DNA of 35,089 nucleotides from Bacteroidales bacterium (GCA_019416285.1 DXXM01000035.1:1-35089), one strand, 5' to 3'; shown: positions 24,602 through 32,687, numbered from the stretch's first letter. Numbers and translations are program-made. The notes: generated from the letters alone by a model not told the origin.

Positions 24602-24629
24602 CAAATGTACGAAAATTTTACTAATTTTG
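24602..24629. promoter_or_regulatory. Back-to-back -7 boxes for pldA and the DUF4369 lipoprotein
   Basis: TACATTTG on the minus strand (24602-24609) and TAATTTTG on the plus strand (24622-24629) are only 12 bp apart. The plus-strand -33 candidate TTTG (24595-24598) has a long 23-bp spacer, and no good minus-strand -33 is seen. Confidence 0.4.
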
Positions 24630-24634
24630 CACTC

Positions 24635-25900
24635 ATGCGCCATATCTCTGAAATCATTCTGCTGCTTTTCGTGTTGCTGCTCTCAGCCTGCGGCAACGAC
24701 GAGGAATTTGTGATAAACTGTGAAATCCGCGGTCTCGGCTCGAAAGGTGTCGAGATGTACTACACTACCCGCGGAGTCCAGCGTGCGTCCTTCCATCCGG
24801 TCGACGGCAAGGTGTCGCTCCGCGGTGTGTCGGCCGAGCCGACTCTTGTCGAGGTGTTCACCCTCGACAACGAGCTGCTTTTCACCTGCGTGGCCCGCAA
24901 CGGTGATGAGCTGAAGGTGAAAATGGACCTCGACAAGCCCGGTCAGGTGGAAATCAAGGGCAATGATGCTTCCGAACAGTATGCGGCCTTCACCTCGGCC
25001 AACCGCGAGCTGCTCGACAGCCGCGACATTGCCGCCATCAACCGCCTTGTGGCCGCGGAAGTGCGCGAACACCCCGACCGCATATCGTCGGCTATGCTCC
25101 TTGTCACCCTTTTCAATGCCCGCGGCTACGAACTTGAGGCCGATTCGCTTGTCAACATCCTCAAACCCGCCGCGCGCCCCTCGTGGGTGGTCGGCGCCTA
25201 TCCCGGCATGGTGGGCGAGCAGGTATCCACTGCTGCACGTGGCAACATCAAGCCCATATCCATGCGCTACGCCCGTCTCAATCAGCAGGACACCACTCTG
25301 CGCTACTGGCCGTCGAGTCAGAGCTACACCATGCTCGTGTTTGTGGGGGGCCACAGGGCCGACAGCATCAACCGCACTCTCCGTAATCTCTACAAGGAGC
25401 TCAACAAACGCCGTTTCAGTATCCTCGAGCTCTGCGTGATGGGCGACAGCGCCTCATGGTCCTCCTCGCTGCGCGGCGACAGCGCCCGCTGGATGCAGGC
25501 CTGGGTGCCGGGAGGTACGGGCAATCAGGTGATACGTGCCATCCATGTGCCCTCGCTTCCTTACTTTATCGTGGCCGACAGTCTCGGCGCGCAGGTGTAT
25601 CGCGGGCGCTCCCTCTCTGCTGCCGACGACACAGTGAGAGCCCGTCTTGCACGCTTTCTCAAGCCTGATTCCGCTGCCGACGGCGACGCCGGAGCCGACA
25701 CGGAGACATCAACTCCGGCCGCTTCCGCCGCATCACACGCCGCCGCGCCTGCCCCTTCTCCGGCAAGACCTGCCGCCTCCCCTGCGAAGCCGACCCACGG
25801 TCCCGCACGCCCCTCGGCTCCTTCGGGCAAGGCCCGCAGACTCTCCACCGACAACGCCAAGGCCCCGATGAAGCTCGAAGAGGCTCCCCGCGAGAGATAA
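24635..25900 (+). CDS. DUF4369 / thioredoxin-fold lipoprotein without CxxC, with Ala/Pro-rich tail
   Basis: A 421-residue lipoprotein: the start at 24635 gives MRHISEIILLLFVLLLSAC with lipobox LLSAC (Cys19). Residues about 22-125 resemble the DUF4369 domain that precedes thioredoxin domains in Bacteroidetes TlpA-type proteins. A helical middle part follows, then a thioredoxin-like fold (about 225-350) with SYTMLVFVGGHRADSIN where WCxxC is expected and PSLPYFIVADSLGAQVYRG as the cis-Pro strand, so the redox cysteines are missing. The last about 70 residues are low complexity, rich in Ala, Pro and Ser, then basic. A longer reading starting 18 codons upstream lacks a sensible signal. The -7 box ends only 5 bp before the ATG, so the mRNA may be leaderless. 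Function unknown. Confidence 0.8.
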   Translation: MRHISEIILLLFVLLLSACGNDEEFVINCEIRGLGSKGVEMYYTTRGVQRASFHPVDGKVSLRGVSAEPTLVEVFTLDNELLFTCVARNGDELKVKMDLDKPGQVEIKGNDASEQYAAFTSANRELLDSRDIAAINRLVAAEVREHPDRISSAMLLVTLFNARGYELEADSLVNILKPAARPSWVVGAYPGMVGEQVSTAARGNIKPISMRYARLNQQDTTLRYWPSSQSYTMLVFVGGHRADSINRTLRNLYKELNKRRFSILELCVMGDSASWSSSLRGDSARWMQAWVPGGTGNQVIRAIHVPSLPYFIVADSLGAQVYRGRSLSAADDTVRARLARFLKPDSAADGDAGADTETSTPAASAASHAAAPAPSPARPAASPAKPTHGPARPSAPSGKARRLSTDNAKAPMKLEEAPRER

Positions 25901-25978
25901 GCACGCAATAAACAGGCTGTTTCCCGCGTTGGTAGATAGTGTGGCAGCGCTGTTGCGCCACCTATATTTATCCAGCCG

Positions 25979-27367
25979 ATGAAAACACTCCTCAGAATAT
26001 TCTTTTCTCTCGTAATTATCTCTTCTCTTGCCGCCTGCATCGAGGACGGCATCGACACATCCCCCTCCTCCCAGCCGGAATTTTCGGTCGACACTCTGCG
26101 CCTCGGCGTGGTGTTTACCGGACAGCCCACCCCGACGAGCCGTTTCATGGTCTACAACCGACATGACAAAATTCTCAGCATAAGCAATATCTCCCTGCGC
26201 AGCGGCGAGCGCACTTTCCGTCTGAACGTCGACGGCTTTTCCGGCACAAGTTTCCAGAACATCGAAATCCGCCCCAACGACTCGATTTATGTATTCGTCG
26301 AGGCCACGCTTAACCCCTCCGGAGTCCCGCAGCTCACGGAGGTCAACGACATACTCGACTTCACTACCAACGGCGTGACCCGCAGCGTAGTCCTCAACGC
26401 CACCGGTCAGGACGTGGAGCGCCTGCGGGGGCTCGTGGTCGAGTCCGACATGCGTCTCGGCGACACCTATCCCTATCAGATTTTCGACTCGCTCGTCGTG
26501 GCTCCCGGCGCCACTCTCACGATAGGGGAGGGCGCAAAACTTCATTTCCACGACAAGGCCTACATGCGCGTCTACGGTTCGCTCGTGACCGAGGGCACGC
26601 CCGAGAAGTTCGTCGAGATGAGCGGCGACCGCACGGGAAACGTGGTGGGCGATATTTCCTTCGACCTCATGTCGTCGCAGTGGGAGGGTCTCACTTTCGC
26701 CTCCGGAAGTCGCGGAAGCCGCCTGAGCCACACCGAAATCCGCAACACCGTCAGCGGCGTCACAGCCGACTCGCTCTCGCAGGTCTCGATGCTCAACTGC
26801 CGTCTGCGCAACAGTGCGGGCTATGTGATGCGCGCCATCCAGTCCGAAATTTCACTTACCGGCTGCGAGCTCGCCGAGGCTGCCGACGGTGTGCTCTATC
26901 TCCGCGGCGGCAAGGCGCTCATAGGCAACTGCACCTTCGCGAACTATTATCTCTTCGTCGTGCCCCGCGGCGCGGCCATACAGCTTGACCATTTCAACGC
27001 CGAGACCGACAACAAGTCGGGCCTTCCACTGCTCGAAGCCGCCATCAACAACTGTATCATCTATGGTCTCGGCTCTGACCTCTCGGTCGATGACCTCTCC
27101 GGCAGCGCTGTCACCCTCCGCCGCTGTCTGCTCAAGAGTGAGGGAAAAGACGACGACAATTTCATCGACTGCATCTGGGGCGCCGACCCGCTCTTCAACA
27201 CCGTCCGCAACGACTATTACTTCGATTACCGCCTTCAGGAAGGTTCTCCCGCAATCGGCGCGGCCATCCCTGAACTCATCCCCGCCGACGGCACCCTCGA
27301 CATCTACGGCACCCCCCGCCTCCCCGCCCCTAACCTCGGCGCATACCAGGCCATCAAAGAGGAATAA
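25979..27367 (+). CDS. Right-handed parallel beta-helix lipoprotein
   Basis: A 462-residue lipoprotein with lipobox SLAAC (Cys20). Residues about 35-145 form a beta-sandwich-like region (VYNRHDKILSISNISL, then NDILDFTTNGVTRSVVLNATG). Residues about 160-450 carry repeated short strands typical of a right-handed beta-helix: GATLTIGEGAKLHFHDKA, GSRLSHTEIRNT, VSMLNCRLRNSAG and EISLTGCELAEAADG. It ends in RLPAPNLGAYQ, a C-terminal motif common in Bacteroidetes beta-helix lipoproteins. It lies 78 bp after the DUF4369 gene on the same strand and converges with the barrel gene at 27397 with a 29-bp gap. Probably surface- or periplasm-facing; no catalytic residues can be named. Confidence 0.82.
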   Translation: MKTLLRIFFSLVIISSLAACIEDGIDTSPSSQPEFSVDTLRLGVVFTGQPTPTSRFMVYNRHDKILSISNISLRSGERTFRLNVDGFSGTSFQNIEIRPNDSIYVFVEATLNPSGVPQLTEVNDILDFTTNGVTRSVVLNATGQDVERLRGLVVESDMRLGDTYPYQIFDSLVVAPGATLTIGEGAKLHFHDKAYMRVYGSLVTEGTPEKFVEMSGDRTGNVVGDISFDLMSSQWEGLTFASGSRGSRLSHTEIRNTVSGVTADSLSQVSMLNCRLRNSAGYVMRAIQSEISLTGCELAEAADGVLYLRGGKALIGNCTFANYYLFVVPRGAAIQLDHFNAETDNKSGLPLLEAAINNCIIYGLGSDLSVDDLSGSAVTLRRCLLKSEGKDDDNFIDCIWGADPLFNTVRNDYYFDYRLQEGSPAIGAAIPELIPADGTLDIYGTPRLPAPNLGAYQAIKEE

Positions 27368-27396
27368 GCGGCGGCATGCCGGAAGCGCAACAGCTC

Positions 27397-30033
27397 TCAG
27401 AATGTATATTTGACTGTGGCGAGGAATTCAATCGGGCGCAGGGCGAAAGTGTAGCTGTAGAGGTCGGAGTCGACGAAGTAGCTGTAGGCATACGACTTGC
27501 AGTTGCTCAGATTCTTTCCGCTCACCTCAATGTCGAATTTGCGTCCGGCATGGACGCGCACTCCCGCACCCACAAACAGACTCTCTTTCGAGCTTCCCGA
27601 CGGAAGCGTCACGCTGTTCCAGTAGAGCTGCGAGTAAAGTTCCACGCGCTTTACGGGATGGACCGACACACTGGCCTGCGCCTCGAAATCGTCGACACTG
27701 TTTCTCGTGCCGAGCGATGATATTTTCTGCACCGACGGCCTGTACCATCCCTCGAGGGAGATGTCGATGAGCCGTGCCACCGGATTGCTCTTGACGGAGG
27801 CGTGAACCACGTAGGATGTGTTGTCGACCGTGTAAGGTTTCTTCTGACGCAGGATTTTGCGGCTGAGATAGTTCACATGGCCGTCGAGGGTGAATGTGGT
27901 GCGCCACGACCTCATGTTTTTCGACAGCGAGAGGCTTGACATGAACATGTGGCTGCGGTTGTCCGATTTCTCCACCGAGCCCGTCACCTGGCCGGGAGTC
28001 ACGTCGCTTCCGCTGATGCGGTTGTTGTGGCCTATGCGGTAGATGGCCGTGAGGGTGGCGAAAAACGCCTTGACCGGGTCGCGGTAGTTGAGATTGGTGG
28101 AGGCGCTGTAGCTTTTGCGCAGGTTGAGCTCGCCGGAGCCGAAGGTGGTACGCTGGCGGTAGGTGGTGTAGACCGGGTTGACTATATAGTCCTTTATGCC
28201 GCCGAGCGTATTCTGCTGGCCGAGTGTCAGCGATGCCCTGAAATTCGCCCCGGGGCGCATGTTGAACGACACTTTCGCCCCCATGTCCACCCTGTCTGTG
28301 GGATATTTCGCGCCGCTCAGGAGATTGTCGAAACTCATCGACGAATAGCTCACCGGGAGCTGGATATTCAGCGAATAGCTCGTGTTGGGCTTATATTGAT
28401 ACTGCGGCGTGACGGTGAGCGTCAGGTCATGGCCTTTGACGTCGTTGGCCGCGGTGCCGGAGCTCTCGGAACTGTAGTCGGAACGGAACATATCGTATGC
28501 CGACTGGAAGCGGAGGCTCGCGCCGATGTGGGAGTAAGCGCCGAGCATCCATGTGTATGCCGCACGCTCGTCGGTTGTGAATGTCAGTGCGCGCCCGCGC
28601 TGCGCCAGGGTGGTGACGCCGCTCCCCGCATCGGCGGCGCTCAGGCGGCTCACCGGAGTGTTGACCACTGCGATGTCCGACTTGACGGAGATTATCCGGT
28701 TGCCGATGCGTACCGTCCCGTCGAAAGCGTTTTTGAAGCTGTAATCATCCGTGCGCGAGAGCTGCCTGACCTCTCCGGCGTTGCTGATGCCGTAGCTGTT
28801 GTCGGCGAAGCGTCCGCGAAACGAAAACTTGTCGGAAATATAGTTTTTCGGCGCGTTATACTCTACGTTTAGCCCACCCTTGACCTCGCGGGAGTGGGGA
28901 TGGCTCCGGATGCTCTCGTGAAATCCTATGCTCGGATCGTCGCCGTTGCTGTATGTGATGCTCTCGCTGTTGGTGATGCGGTTGTTTTCATCGGTATAGT
29001 CGGCGGTGAAACCGAGTTTGCCGTACTCGCCGAACTTGGCCACAGTGTTGACCGACGCCGAGGCGGAGCGGTTGTCGAAATACCGTTCAGCCGGGATTTG
29101 CGCGGTGCCGAATGGCGTGGCGCCGTAGAGTCCGCTCAACACCGATGATTTTCCCGTGCTTTCCGAGATGAGCGACCGCGTCTCGTTGGTGTAGGACTTT
29201 CCCCAGTTGTTTCCCTTGCCGGTGATGATGGTCTGTGAGCCCGGGGCTATCAGCATCCCGAAGATTTCGCCCAGCCACTTGGCGTCGCCGTTGTCGTCGG
29301 CCCCGGCTCCACCCTTCACGTTGCCCACCGGCTTGAGCATGCTTTTCTTTTTCATTTTCAGATTGATTGCCGCCTTCTCGCTGAATGAGATATCTTTCAG
29401 CACCCGCTTGGGCTGATGGTTCTCATAGACGCTCACGGAGATAATGTCGTCGGGCGAGATATTGCGGGTGGCAATCGCGTAGCGTCCCCCCACCACGTCA
29501 AGCCCCTCGATATAGAAGCGGTTGATTGACTCGCCGTTGTAGTAGATGCGCCCCTCCGGACTCACCTCCACACCCGGGAGCTTCTTGATGACATCCTCGA
29601 TATTGCGGTCAGAGGCGCTGCGAAACGACGCTACGTCATATACCAGCGTGTCGCCGATGCTTTTTATCGACGGCACCTTCACCACCACCTCTTTCAGTTC
29701 GAGCGGAGCCTCCTCGAGTGTCACCATCATGCCGTCGTGCAGCCTGCCCGCGGCGAGGGCCTTGGTTGCGAAGCCGAGCAGTCCGAAGCTCACATGCCAT
29801 TTCGGATCGGGTGTCTGCTGATATTTCAGCGTGAAACCTCCCTTGCCGTCGGTTGAGCAGAAGGCCACCGTGGAGCCCGAGCTGTCGCTCATCTTCACCA
29901 CCACACCCGGAAGCACCTCTCCGGCGCTGTCGGCCACACGTCCGCTGATGCGCCATGCCGCAGCCGTCGCCTCGCCGACCGCACAGGTCAGCATCACCAT
30001 AATCATAGCAAAAATTCGAGTCGCTTTTTTCAT
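27397..30033 (-). CDS. TonB-dependent-receptor-like outer membrane barrel with carboxypeptidase-regulatory domain
   Basis: An 878-residue outer-membrane protein. After a signal peptide (about 1-25) comes a carboxypeptidase-regulatory-like Ig domain (about 28-110, ISGRVADSAGEVLPGVVVKM), then a plug (about 115-230: GDTLVYDVASFRSASDRNIEDVIKKLPGVEV, split here by the reader as GDTLVYDV and IEDVIKKLPG). A long barrel of alternating strands follows, ending in aromatic Phe (VKYTF), the usual outer-membrane C-terminal signature. It lacks the SusC signature and no SusD partner is present. Barrels of this type are frequently found next to GLPGLI proteins in Bacteroidetes, as here (290 bp from the first GLPGLI gene). 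The substrate is unknown. No consensus promoter is evident upstream. Confidence 0.88.
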   Translation of the reverse strand: MKKATRIFAMIMVMLTCAVGEATAAAWRISGRVADSAGEVLPGVVVKMSDSSGSTVAFCSTDGKGGFTLKYQQTPDPKWHVSFGLLGFATKALAAGRLHDGMMVTLEEAPLELKEVVVKVPSIKSIGDTLVYDVASFRSASDRNIEDVIKKLPGVEVSPEGRIYYNGESINRFYIEGLDVVGGRYAIATRNISPDDIISVSVYENHQPKRVLKDISFSEKAAINLKMKKKSMLKPVGNVKGGAGADDNGDAKWLGEIFGMLIAPGSQTIITGKGNNWGKSYTNETRSLISESTGKSSVLSGLYGATPFGTAQIPAERYFDNRSASASVNTVAKFGEYGKLGFTADYTDENNRITNSESITYSNGDDPSIGFHESIRSHPHSREVKGGLNVEYNAPKNYISDKFSFRGRFADNSYGISNAGEVRQLSRTDDYSFKNAFDGTVRIGNRIISVKSDIAVVNTPVSRLSAADAGSGVTTLAQRGRALTFTTDERAAYTWMLGAYSHIGASLRFQSAYDMFRSDYSSESSGTAANDVKGHDLTLTVTPQYQYKPNTSYSLNIQLPVSYSSMSFDNLLSGAKYPTDRVDMGAKVSFNMRPGANFRASLTLGQQNTLGGIKDYIVNPVYTTYRQRTTFGSGELNLRKSYSASTNLNYRDPVKAFFATLTAIYRIGHNNRISGSDVTPGQVTGSVEKSDNRSHMFMSSLSLSKNMRSWRTTFTLDGHVNYLSRKILRQKKPYTVDNTSYVVHASVKSNPVARLIDISLEGWYRPSVQKISSLGTRNSVDDFEAQASVSVHPVKRVELYSQLYWNSVTLPSGSSKESLFVGAGVRVHAGRKFDIEVSGKNLSNCKSYAYSYFVDSDLYSYTFALRPIEFLATVKYTF

Positions 30034-30091
30034 CGTAGGAGTCTGATTAATGATTTTTTACGGAGAGTCTTTCAAAATCCGCGCCGGTAGC

Positions 30092-30197
30092 AGGGTGTTG
30101 CAGAACTCCCAAAATTGGAGTATTTTCACGTTTGTTAACACGATGTAGGCTTTGTGAGGCACATTGAAATTTCAAAATTTGAGTTCTGCAACACCCT
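30092..30197. repeat. MITE-like inverted-repeat element, copy 1
   Basis: Perfect 17-bp terminal arms, AGGGTGTTGCAGAACTC at 30092-30108 and its complement at 30181-30197, enclose a 72-bp AT-rich core without a gene. It resembles the 32271-32362 element in both arms. No clear target-site duplication was found. Confidence 0.65.
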
Positions 30198-30293
30198 CAC
30201 ATCCTGATGCCGATAGCCCCACAATCTTAAGATCCAGGTCTAACCTCCCAATAGCCTCAATCCACAACCTGATTCTGATTCCCGGGATGCTGT

Positions 30294-30313
30294 GGACGTT
30301 TTAAAAAACGTCC
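30294..30313 (-). terminator. Perfect palindrome after the frameshifted GLPGLI gene
   Basis: GGACGTTTT-AA-AAAACGTCC, a 9-bp stem starting 9 bp past the stop codon. It could end minus-strand transcription, but no T-tract follows the stem itself; it may instead be a dispersed repeat. Confidence 0.35.
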
Positions 30314-30322
30314 CTACCGGGC

Positions 30323-31215
30323 TCACTCTTTTTCAATCGGATTGAAAAACATACGGTCGTGGTTTATCAGAGATTTTCCTTCGGAGTCCTTGGGCGTGAG
30401 GGGATGACCGTCGATATGATTTCCGGGGTCATTATAGAGACTTGCCTCCATCTTGTTATATGTTTTTCTGTCCGTCCTGAAAGCCGATGATTTCTTCTTG
30501 AATCCGAAACCTCTGTTGCTTTTGCGGATTTGAGTGGCCTCTATCACGTGTTCCTTCTTCTCGTCCTCGATTTTCAGAATCAGTCCCGGGAGATTGCCGA
30601 ACTTCTCGGGCCCGTTGGGGATGGGAATATCCTCTGTGTACCAAGCCGTCCACTCCCGTCCGCGGAATGAAGCGGTAGCCGTTTTGCATCGGTAGCCGCA
30701 GATGTCTGTTTCCTCCTCGACCGGAATCCAGTCTATCTCGGGAATATCCTCTTCATAGATGTATGAGTCCATAAAAATCATCCCCATATAAGTCAGTTTT
30801 CCACTGTCCAGGTTTTTTAGAATATATGTTGCTGCTTTGCCTCCATACGTCCTTCCGGTAGCGAATGAAAGTTTCCAATATTCATTGTTAGTTATCCCTG
30901 TAGGATAATCAGCTTTAATTATGGAATCCAGGGCGTAGGAGCGGTAGGCCCTATACAGACTTGTATTTCGTCCGATGGAAAGTATCTGAGTATGAGTCTG
31001 CGGATTTTTAATATATTTCTTCTTTGTGCTGTAATTCGGGTCGAAAACTGTGTGCTCGTAGATACATTCCATTATGCTATGGTCGATTGTGTCGATATGT
31101 TGTTTTCGCACCAGCCTTTCCCCTCACCGTTTTCGTATGTGATTGACTGTGCTCCTGCCGAGAGCGCGGCGGAGATTGTGAGTGCTAAAGTGACTAAACA
31201 AGCCTTGATTTTCAT
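30323..31215 (-). pseudogene. GLPGLI family protein, frameshifted
   Basis: The signal-peptide start MKIKACLVTLALTISAALSAGAQ (ATG at 31215) and the body of a GLPGLI protein (30323 to about 31105) lie in different frames. The join is at an A-run (plus-strand T at 31103-31106): one added A would read through WCE-KQHIDTIDHSIMECIYEH, which aligns with SKQNIVDTSIMECIYEH of the intact neighbour. The body has EIDWIPVEEETDICGYRC, FRGREWTAWY, the family motif NLPGLILKIED and ends MFFNPIEKE, all shared with the neighbour. A GTG start at 31111 would give a 262-residue protein without a signal peptide, unlikely for this exported family. It is either a recent pseudogene, a phase-variable tract or a sequencing error. 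The promoter and 5' hairpin are intact. Confidence 0.8.
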
Positions 31216-31253
31216 GACGGGAGATTGATTTTGGTAAGAATTTGTGAAATATT

Positions 31254-31273
31254 GAAGCTCTGTAGAGAGCTTC
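31254..31273 (-). promoter_or_regulatory. Stem-loop at the predicted 5' end of the first GLPGLI mRNA
   Basis: GAAGCTCT-CTAC-AGAGCTTC on the minus strand: a perfect 8-bp stem with a 4-nt loop. The predicted transcription start (about 31273) coincides with the first base of the stem. Such 5'-terminal hairpins can stabilise mRNA; the role is inferred. Confidence 0.5.
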
Positions 31274-31278
31274 ACCGG

Positions 31279-31310
31279 CAAAGATATGGGTATTAAGTGA
31301 AATAACCAAA
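31279..31310 (-). promoter_or_regulatory. Promoter of the first GLPGLI gene
   Basis: Minus-strand TATCTTTG (-7, 31279-31286) and TTTG (-33, 31307-31310), 20-bp spacer, a full match to the Bacteroidetes consensus. It lies 64 bp before the signal-peptide ATG, supporting 31215 as the original start. Confidence 0.75.
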
Positions 31311-31379
31311 TAATCTGTTGACTAATTATTAAAAATTAGTTTTCGTGGGGAGTTTTGTCAACTTTCCCATGTCTGAATC

Positions 31380-32246
31380 TCACTCTTTCTCAATCGGGTT
31401 AAAGAATCTTCTCTTTCCTTTTCTCATAATCGGCTTGCCGTCAACAGTTGTGGTCGGTATCAACGGGTTGCCTTCTGAGAAAGCCGCGGGGTCTTTATAG
31501 AAGTCAGCCTGCATCTTATTGAAGGTCTTACGGTCTGTTTTTAAGCGACTTTTGCTGATTCTATAGCCGAATTTATTATTGCTCTTTCTGATCTGGAATG
31601 CCTCTAAGATATGTTCCTTTTCTGAATCCTCGACCTTCAGGATGAGACCGGGGAGGCCTCCGAATTTCCATGGTCCACCGTCAATCTCGATGTCAGGGCA
31701 GTACCATGCTGTCCAATCCCGTCCTCTGAAGGAGCATGTGGCTTTCTGACATTCATGCCCGCAAATCTCGTCTTTTTCATTGACAAGCGTCCAGTTCATG
31801 TCGGGGATTGGTTCTTCATATACATAGCTGTCGCCAAATATACTTTCGTAATCAGCCAGCTTGTTGGTATCTTTATACCGTAGTATCTCATTGAGACGGC
31901 CATCATATTTCTGGCTTAAAAGCATATAATCACCGACTGTGATACCATCAGAATAATCTGCCGCAACAATGGAATCACGCTGATAAGTGCCATAAATCCC
32001 GTAGCGGCTTGCGTTTTTGCCGATTTCAAGAATATAGTCCTTGAGTCTCGTCTTGTCCAGCACCGGGTCGCGGACAAGATGCTCGTAGATACATTCCATT
32101 ATACTTGTATCTACTATATTTTGCTTGCTAAAAGTTGCAGGCTGATTGTCCCGAGCTGGGTCTGCTTCGAGACTCCAGGACTGAGCGTTTAAAGATAACG
32201 TAGAACTAATGGACAGCAAGATGAAAATAAATGTTTTGAATTTCAT
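31380..32246 (-). CDS. GLPGLI family exported protein (intact)
   Basis: A 288-residue member of the GLPGLI family (Bacteroidetes-specific, function unknown). It has a signal peptide (about 1-21, LSLNAQS), an N-terminal strand region with IMECIYEH and a central part with EICGHECQKATCSFRGRDW, WYCPDIEI, the family motif FGGLPGLILKVED and a C-terminal RRFFNPIEKE. Compared with the frameshifted paralogue it has two more Cys (ATCSF and WYCPD), which may form an extra disulfide. Members often lie beside a TonB-type barrel with a carboxypeptidase-regulatory domain; here one is about 1.3 kb away. The gene is AT-richer than the genes before 30 kb. It lies 130 bp after the small acidic-protein gene, with an inverted-repeat element in between. 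Confidence 0.88.
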   Translation of the reverse strand: MKFKTFIFILLSISSTLSLNAQSWSLEADPARDNQPATFSKQNIVDTSIMECIYEHLVRDPVLDKTRLKDYILEIGKNASRYGIYGTYQRDSIVAADYSDGITVGDYMLLSQKYDGRLNEILRYKDTNKLADYESIFGDSYVYEEPIPDMNWTLVNEKDEICGHECQKATCSFRGRDWTAWYCPDIEIDGGPWKFGGLPGLILKVEDSEKEHILEAFQIRKSNNKFGYRISKSRLKTDRKTFNKMQADFYKDPAAFSEGNPLIPTTTVDGKPIMRKGKRRFFNPIEKE

Positions 32247-32270
32247 TATTTAGTATTGGTTTATTGATAG

Positions 32271-32362
32271 AAAGGTGCTGCAGAGCCTCTGAAATATGGT
32301 TAAATGTAACATAACATATTAAATCAAATTCATATTTCAAAATAAGGTTTCTACAACACCCT
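32271..32362. repeat. MITE-like inverted-repeat element, copy 2 (degenerate)
   Basis: Left arm (about 32271-32298) and right arm (about 32331-32362) are imperfect inverted copies. The right arm shares ATTTCAAAAT and CAACACCCTC with element 30092-30197, and the left arm shares GGTG-TGCAGA with the first copy. It sits directly upstream of the intact GLPGLI gene. Confidence 0.5.
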
Positions 32363-32375
32363 CCTGTTTTAGTGA

Positions 32376-32609
32376 TTAGTTATGCTCTGCGCTCCCTTCT
32401 CCGGTATCTTCTTCATCCTCTTCATCGGTTCCTGGACATAGGGAATCATCCAGTTCCATGTAATATTTTATTGCGTCGTCTGTAGTTTCAAAGTAATCAA
32501 AACCAACTGTATAAGTCTGTTTGCCACAAGATGAGGTGAAAAGGATTGTTGCGGATGCGCCGAGGACTGAGATGACGCATACTAATAGAATTAAAAGTTT
32601 TTTCTTCAT
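32376..32609 (-). CDS. Small exported acidic protein, unknown
   Basis: A 77-residue protein with no recognised family. Residues 1-27 form a Lys-rich start and hydrophobic core, ending FTSSC, which could be a weak lipobox (Cys28, but with Thr/Ser in place of the usual Leu/Ala), so it may be a lipoprotein or simply membrane-anchored. A short part QTYTVGFDYFETTDDAIKYY follows, and the last about 25 residues are strongly acidic (DEEDEEDTGEG). It lies between the DUF3244 gene (78 bp upstream) and the GLPGLI genes on the same strand. Small exported proteins are common beside such TPR-regulator loci in Bacteroidales, but no function can be given. Confidence 0.6.
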   Translation of the reverse strand: MKKKLLILLVCVISVLGASATILFTSSCGKQTYTVGFDYFETTDDAIKYYMELDDSLCPGTDEEDEEDTGEGSAEHN

Positions 32610-32687
32610 GAGTTAAATTTTTAATGATTGTTGATAAATAATCCACCTGTGGCCACAGCTGGGGTCTTTGATTACATTTGATAGGGG

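Noticed and set aside
25733..26731. 332-codon open frame on the minus strand
   Set aside because: Antisense to the beta-helix and DUF4369 lipoprotein genes; no signal peptide or motif.
27397..30033. SusC of a polysaccharide utilization locus, with the GH3 enzyme as partner
   Set aside because: There is no SusD gene, the protein is shorter than typical SusC, and the GH3 gene is about 18 kb away in another transcription unit.
30323..31111. Complete 262-residue GLPGLI protein starting at a GTG
   Set aside because: It would lack the signal peptide, while an in-register signal peptide with its own promoter lies directly upstream in the neighbouring frame; the paralogue shows these belong together.
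31095..31115. Programmed ribosomal frameshift in the first GLPGLI gene
   Set aside because: The bases at the junction do not form a classical X-XXY-YYZ slippery heptamer in the upstream frame, and the intact paralogue needs no shift. A base loss in the A-run is simpler.
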